40,561 nucleotides of DNA from NCBI GenBank assembly GCA_021372055.1, contig JAJFVB010000317.1, positions 1-40,561 on the forward strand, given 5' to 3'. Source of the stretch: Desulfobacteraceae bacterium. GTDB taxonomy: Bacteria; Desulfobacterota; Syntrophobacteria; Syntrophobacterales; Syntrophobacteraceae. Made by a program: the position numbers and the translations under genes. Positions 40,170-40,561 of the stretch are shown one piece after another; the first letter of the stretch is position 1, and each line of letters opens with the position of its first letter. Below the pieces are notes generated by a model, which saw only the letters and a program-made list of their open reading frames with translations, searched no databases and was not told the origin of the DNA.

Positions 40170-40561
40170 TCACCTGTGGAAGATTTCCTTCCGGAACTGC
40201 GTTATCGCCAGGTAGAGAGTCGCAACGCCGTAGGCCGCAACCGTGCCGGCATAGATCCCGAATTCCGTGTAAGTAAGCGAGACCGTGAAACAATAGAGGA
40301 CGACCGAGGCCAGCCCCTTGGGGACGTTTTTGATGATCACGTTGGTATGGTCGGAGCTGTAGCTGAAGTGGATGATAACCATCAGGGGCAGCATGACATT
40401 GGGGAAAGCCGAAAACAGGCCCGCCCAGGTCGGACCGACCATTTTCGCCGTCGACAAAATGAGCACGATCGTCACGGCCGCGATGAGCGCCCGCACGAAC
40501 AGCAGCATCGGACCCATTTTCACCTTCTTGTCTATCTTGATGTCCTTTACCCCTTCGAGCA
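40170..40561 (-). CDS. C-terminal part of a multi-TM membrane protein (partial)
   Basis: The frame stays open to the window edge (residues L-E-G-V-K-D-I-K precede the possible GTG at 40523), so the 5' part is probably missing. The visible ~130 residues hold four hydrophobic helices. The first helix is followed by K-M-V-G-P-T-W-A-G-L-F-S-A-F-P-N, a pattern seen once per half in duplicated DUF3147-like or small permease-like proteins. Function is unknown. Convergent to the LarA-like gene. Confidence 0.65.
   Translation of the reverse strand, partial: LEGVKDIKIDKKVKMGPMLLFVRALIAAVTIVLILSTAKMVGPTWAGLFSAFPNVMLPLMVIIHFSYSSDHTNVIIKNVPKGLASVVLYCFTVSLTYTEFGIYAGTVAAYGVATLYLAITQFRKEIFHR

Noticed and set aside
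1..40561. Search by eye for tRNA, rRNA, tmRNA, RNase P RNA and transposase genes
   Set aside because: No cloverleaf ending in CCA, no GTTCGA-type T-arm in a gap, no known RNA core and no transposase-like protein were found.

Overview
The window looks like chromosomal DNA from a strictly anaerobic, GC-rich, Gram-negative bacterium, most likely Desulfobacterota (Syntrophobacter-like). This is an inference from gene content: a four-subunit 2-oxoacid:ferredoxin oxidoreductase, a 4-hydroxybutyryl-CoA-dehydratase-like radical enzyme, a PxxKW cysteine-rich small protein, a TIGR03790-type secreted protein, TRAP transport and many PAS/heme sensor kinases. I see no tRNA, rRNA, CRISPR array, insertion sequence or phage gene.

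Layout. (1) 0-4.6 kb: a secreted CAP-domain protein, a two-gene family I CoA-transferase operon (705-2607) closed by a clear terminator, and an aryl/acyl-CoA ligase. (2) 4.6-11.7 kb: a hemerythrin-like protein, a TIGR03790 protein, an ~800-bp gene-free stretch that may encode a structured RNA, a Lon-family protease whose ATPase motifs look degenerate, a PxxKW protein, and a six-EF-hand protein with an internal 97-codon duplication. (3) 11.7-25.5 kb: a signalling island with four histidine kinases, an HD-GYP c-di-GMP phosphodiesterase, three further response regulators and a small Pro-rich secreted protein. One kinase has a periplasmic CxxCH heme domain, and another has a long polyproline sensor loop. 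(4) 26-40 kb: a catabolic region. Its first operon (26071-31298) encodes a D-2-hydroxyacid dehydrogenase, a 2-oxoacid:ferredoxin oxidoreductase (delta-alpha-beta-gamma) and the dehydratase-like enzyme. It sits behind a strong sigma70-type promoter overlapped by an 18-bp perfect palindrome and ends in a 13-bp stem. A second set (31461-38639) holds a QueG-like Fe-S protein, an old-yellow-enzyme/dienoyl-CoA reductase, a complete TRAP transporter (DctP, DctQ, DctM), a cupin and an unrecognised protein with a duplicated HxH...SVHPD motif. It ends in an 11-bp stem terminator, and a LarA-like (lactate racemase domain) gene follows.

How region 4 may work (inference): an organic acid enters through the TRAP carrier; a LarA-type racemase converts the hydroxyacid to the D form; the dehydrogenase makes the 2-oxoacid; the ferredoxin oxidoreductase decarboxylates it to an acyl-CoA; the Fe-S/FAD dehydratase-like enzyme makes an enoyl- or dienoyl-CoA; and the flavin reductase reduces it. 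A 5-hydroxy-2-oxoacid would give exactly a 4-hydroxyacyl-CoA. However, a tyrosine known to matter in the classical dehydratase is a histidine here, so substrate or chemistry may differ. This cluster, with its unknown HxH protein, is the best candidate for an undescribed system in the window.
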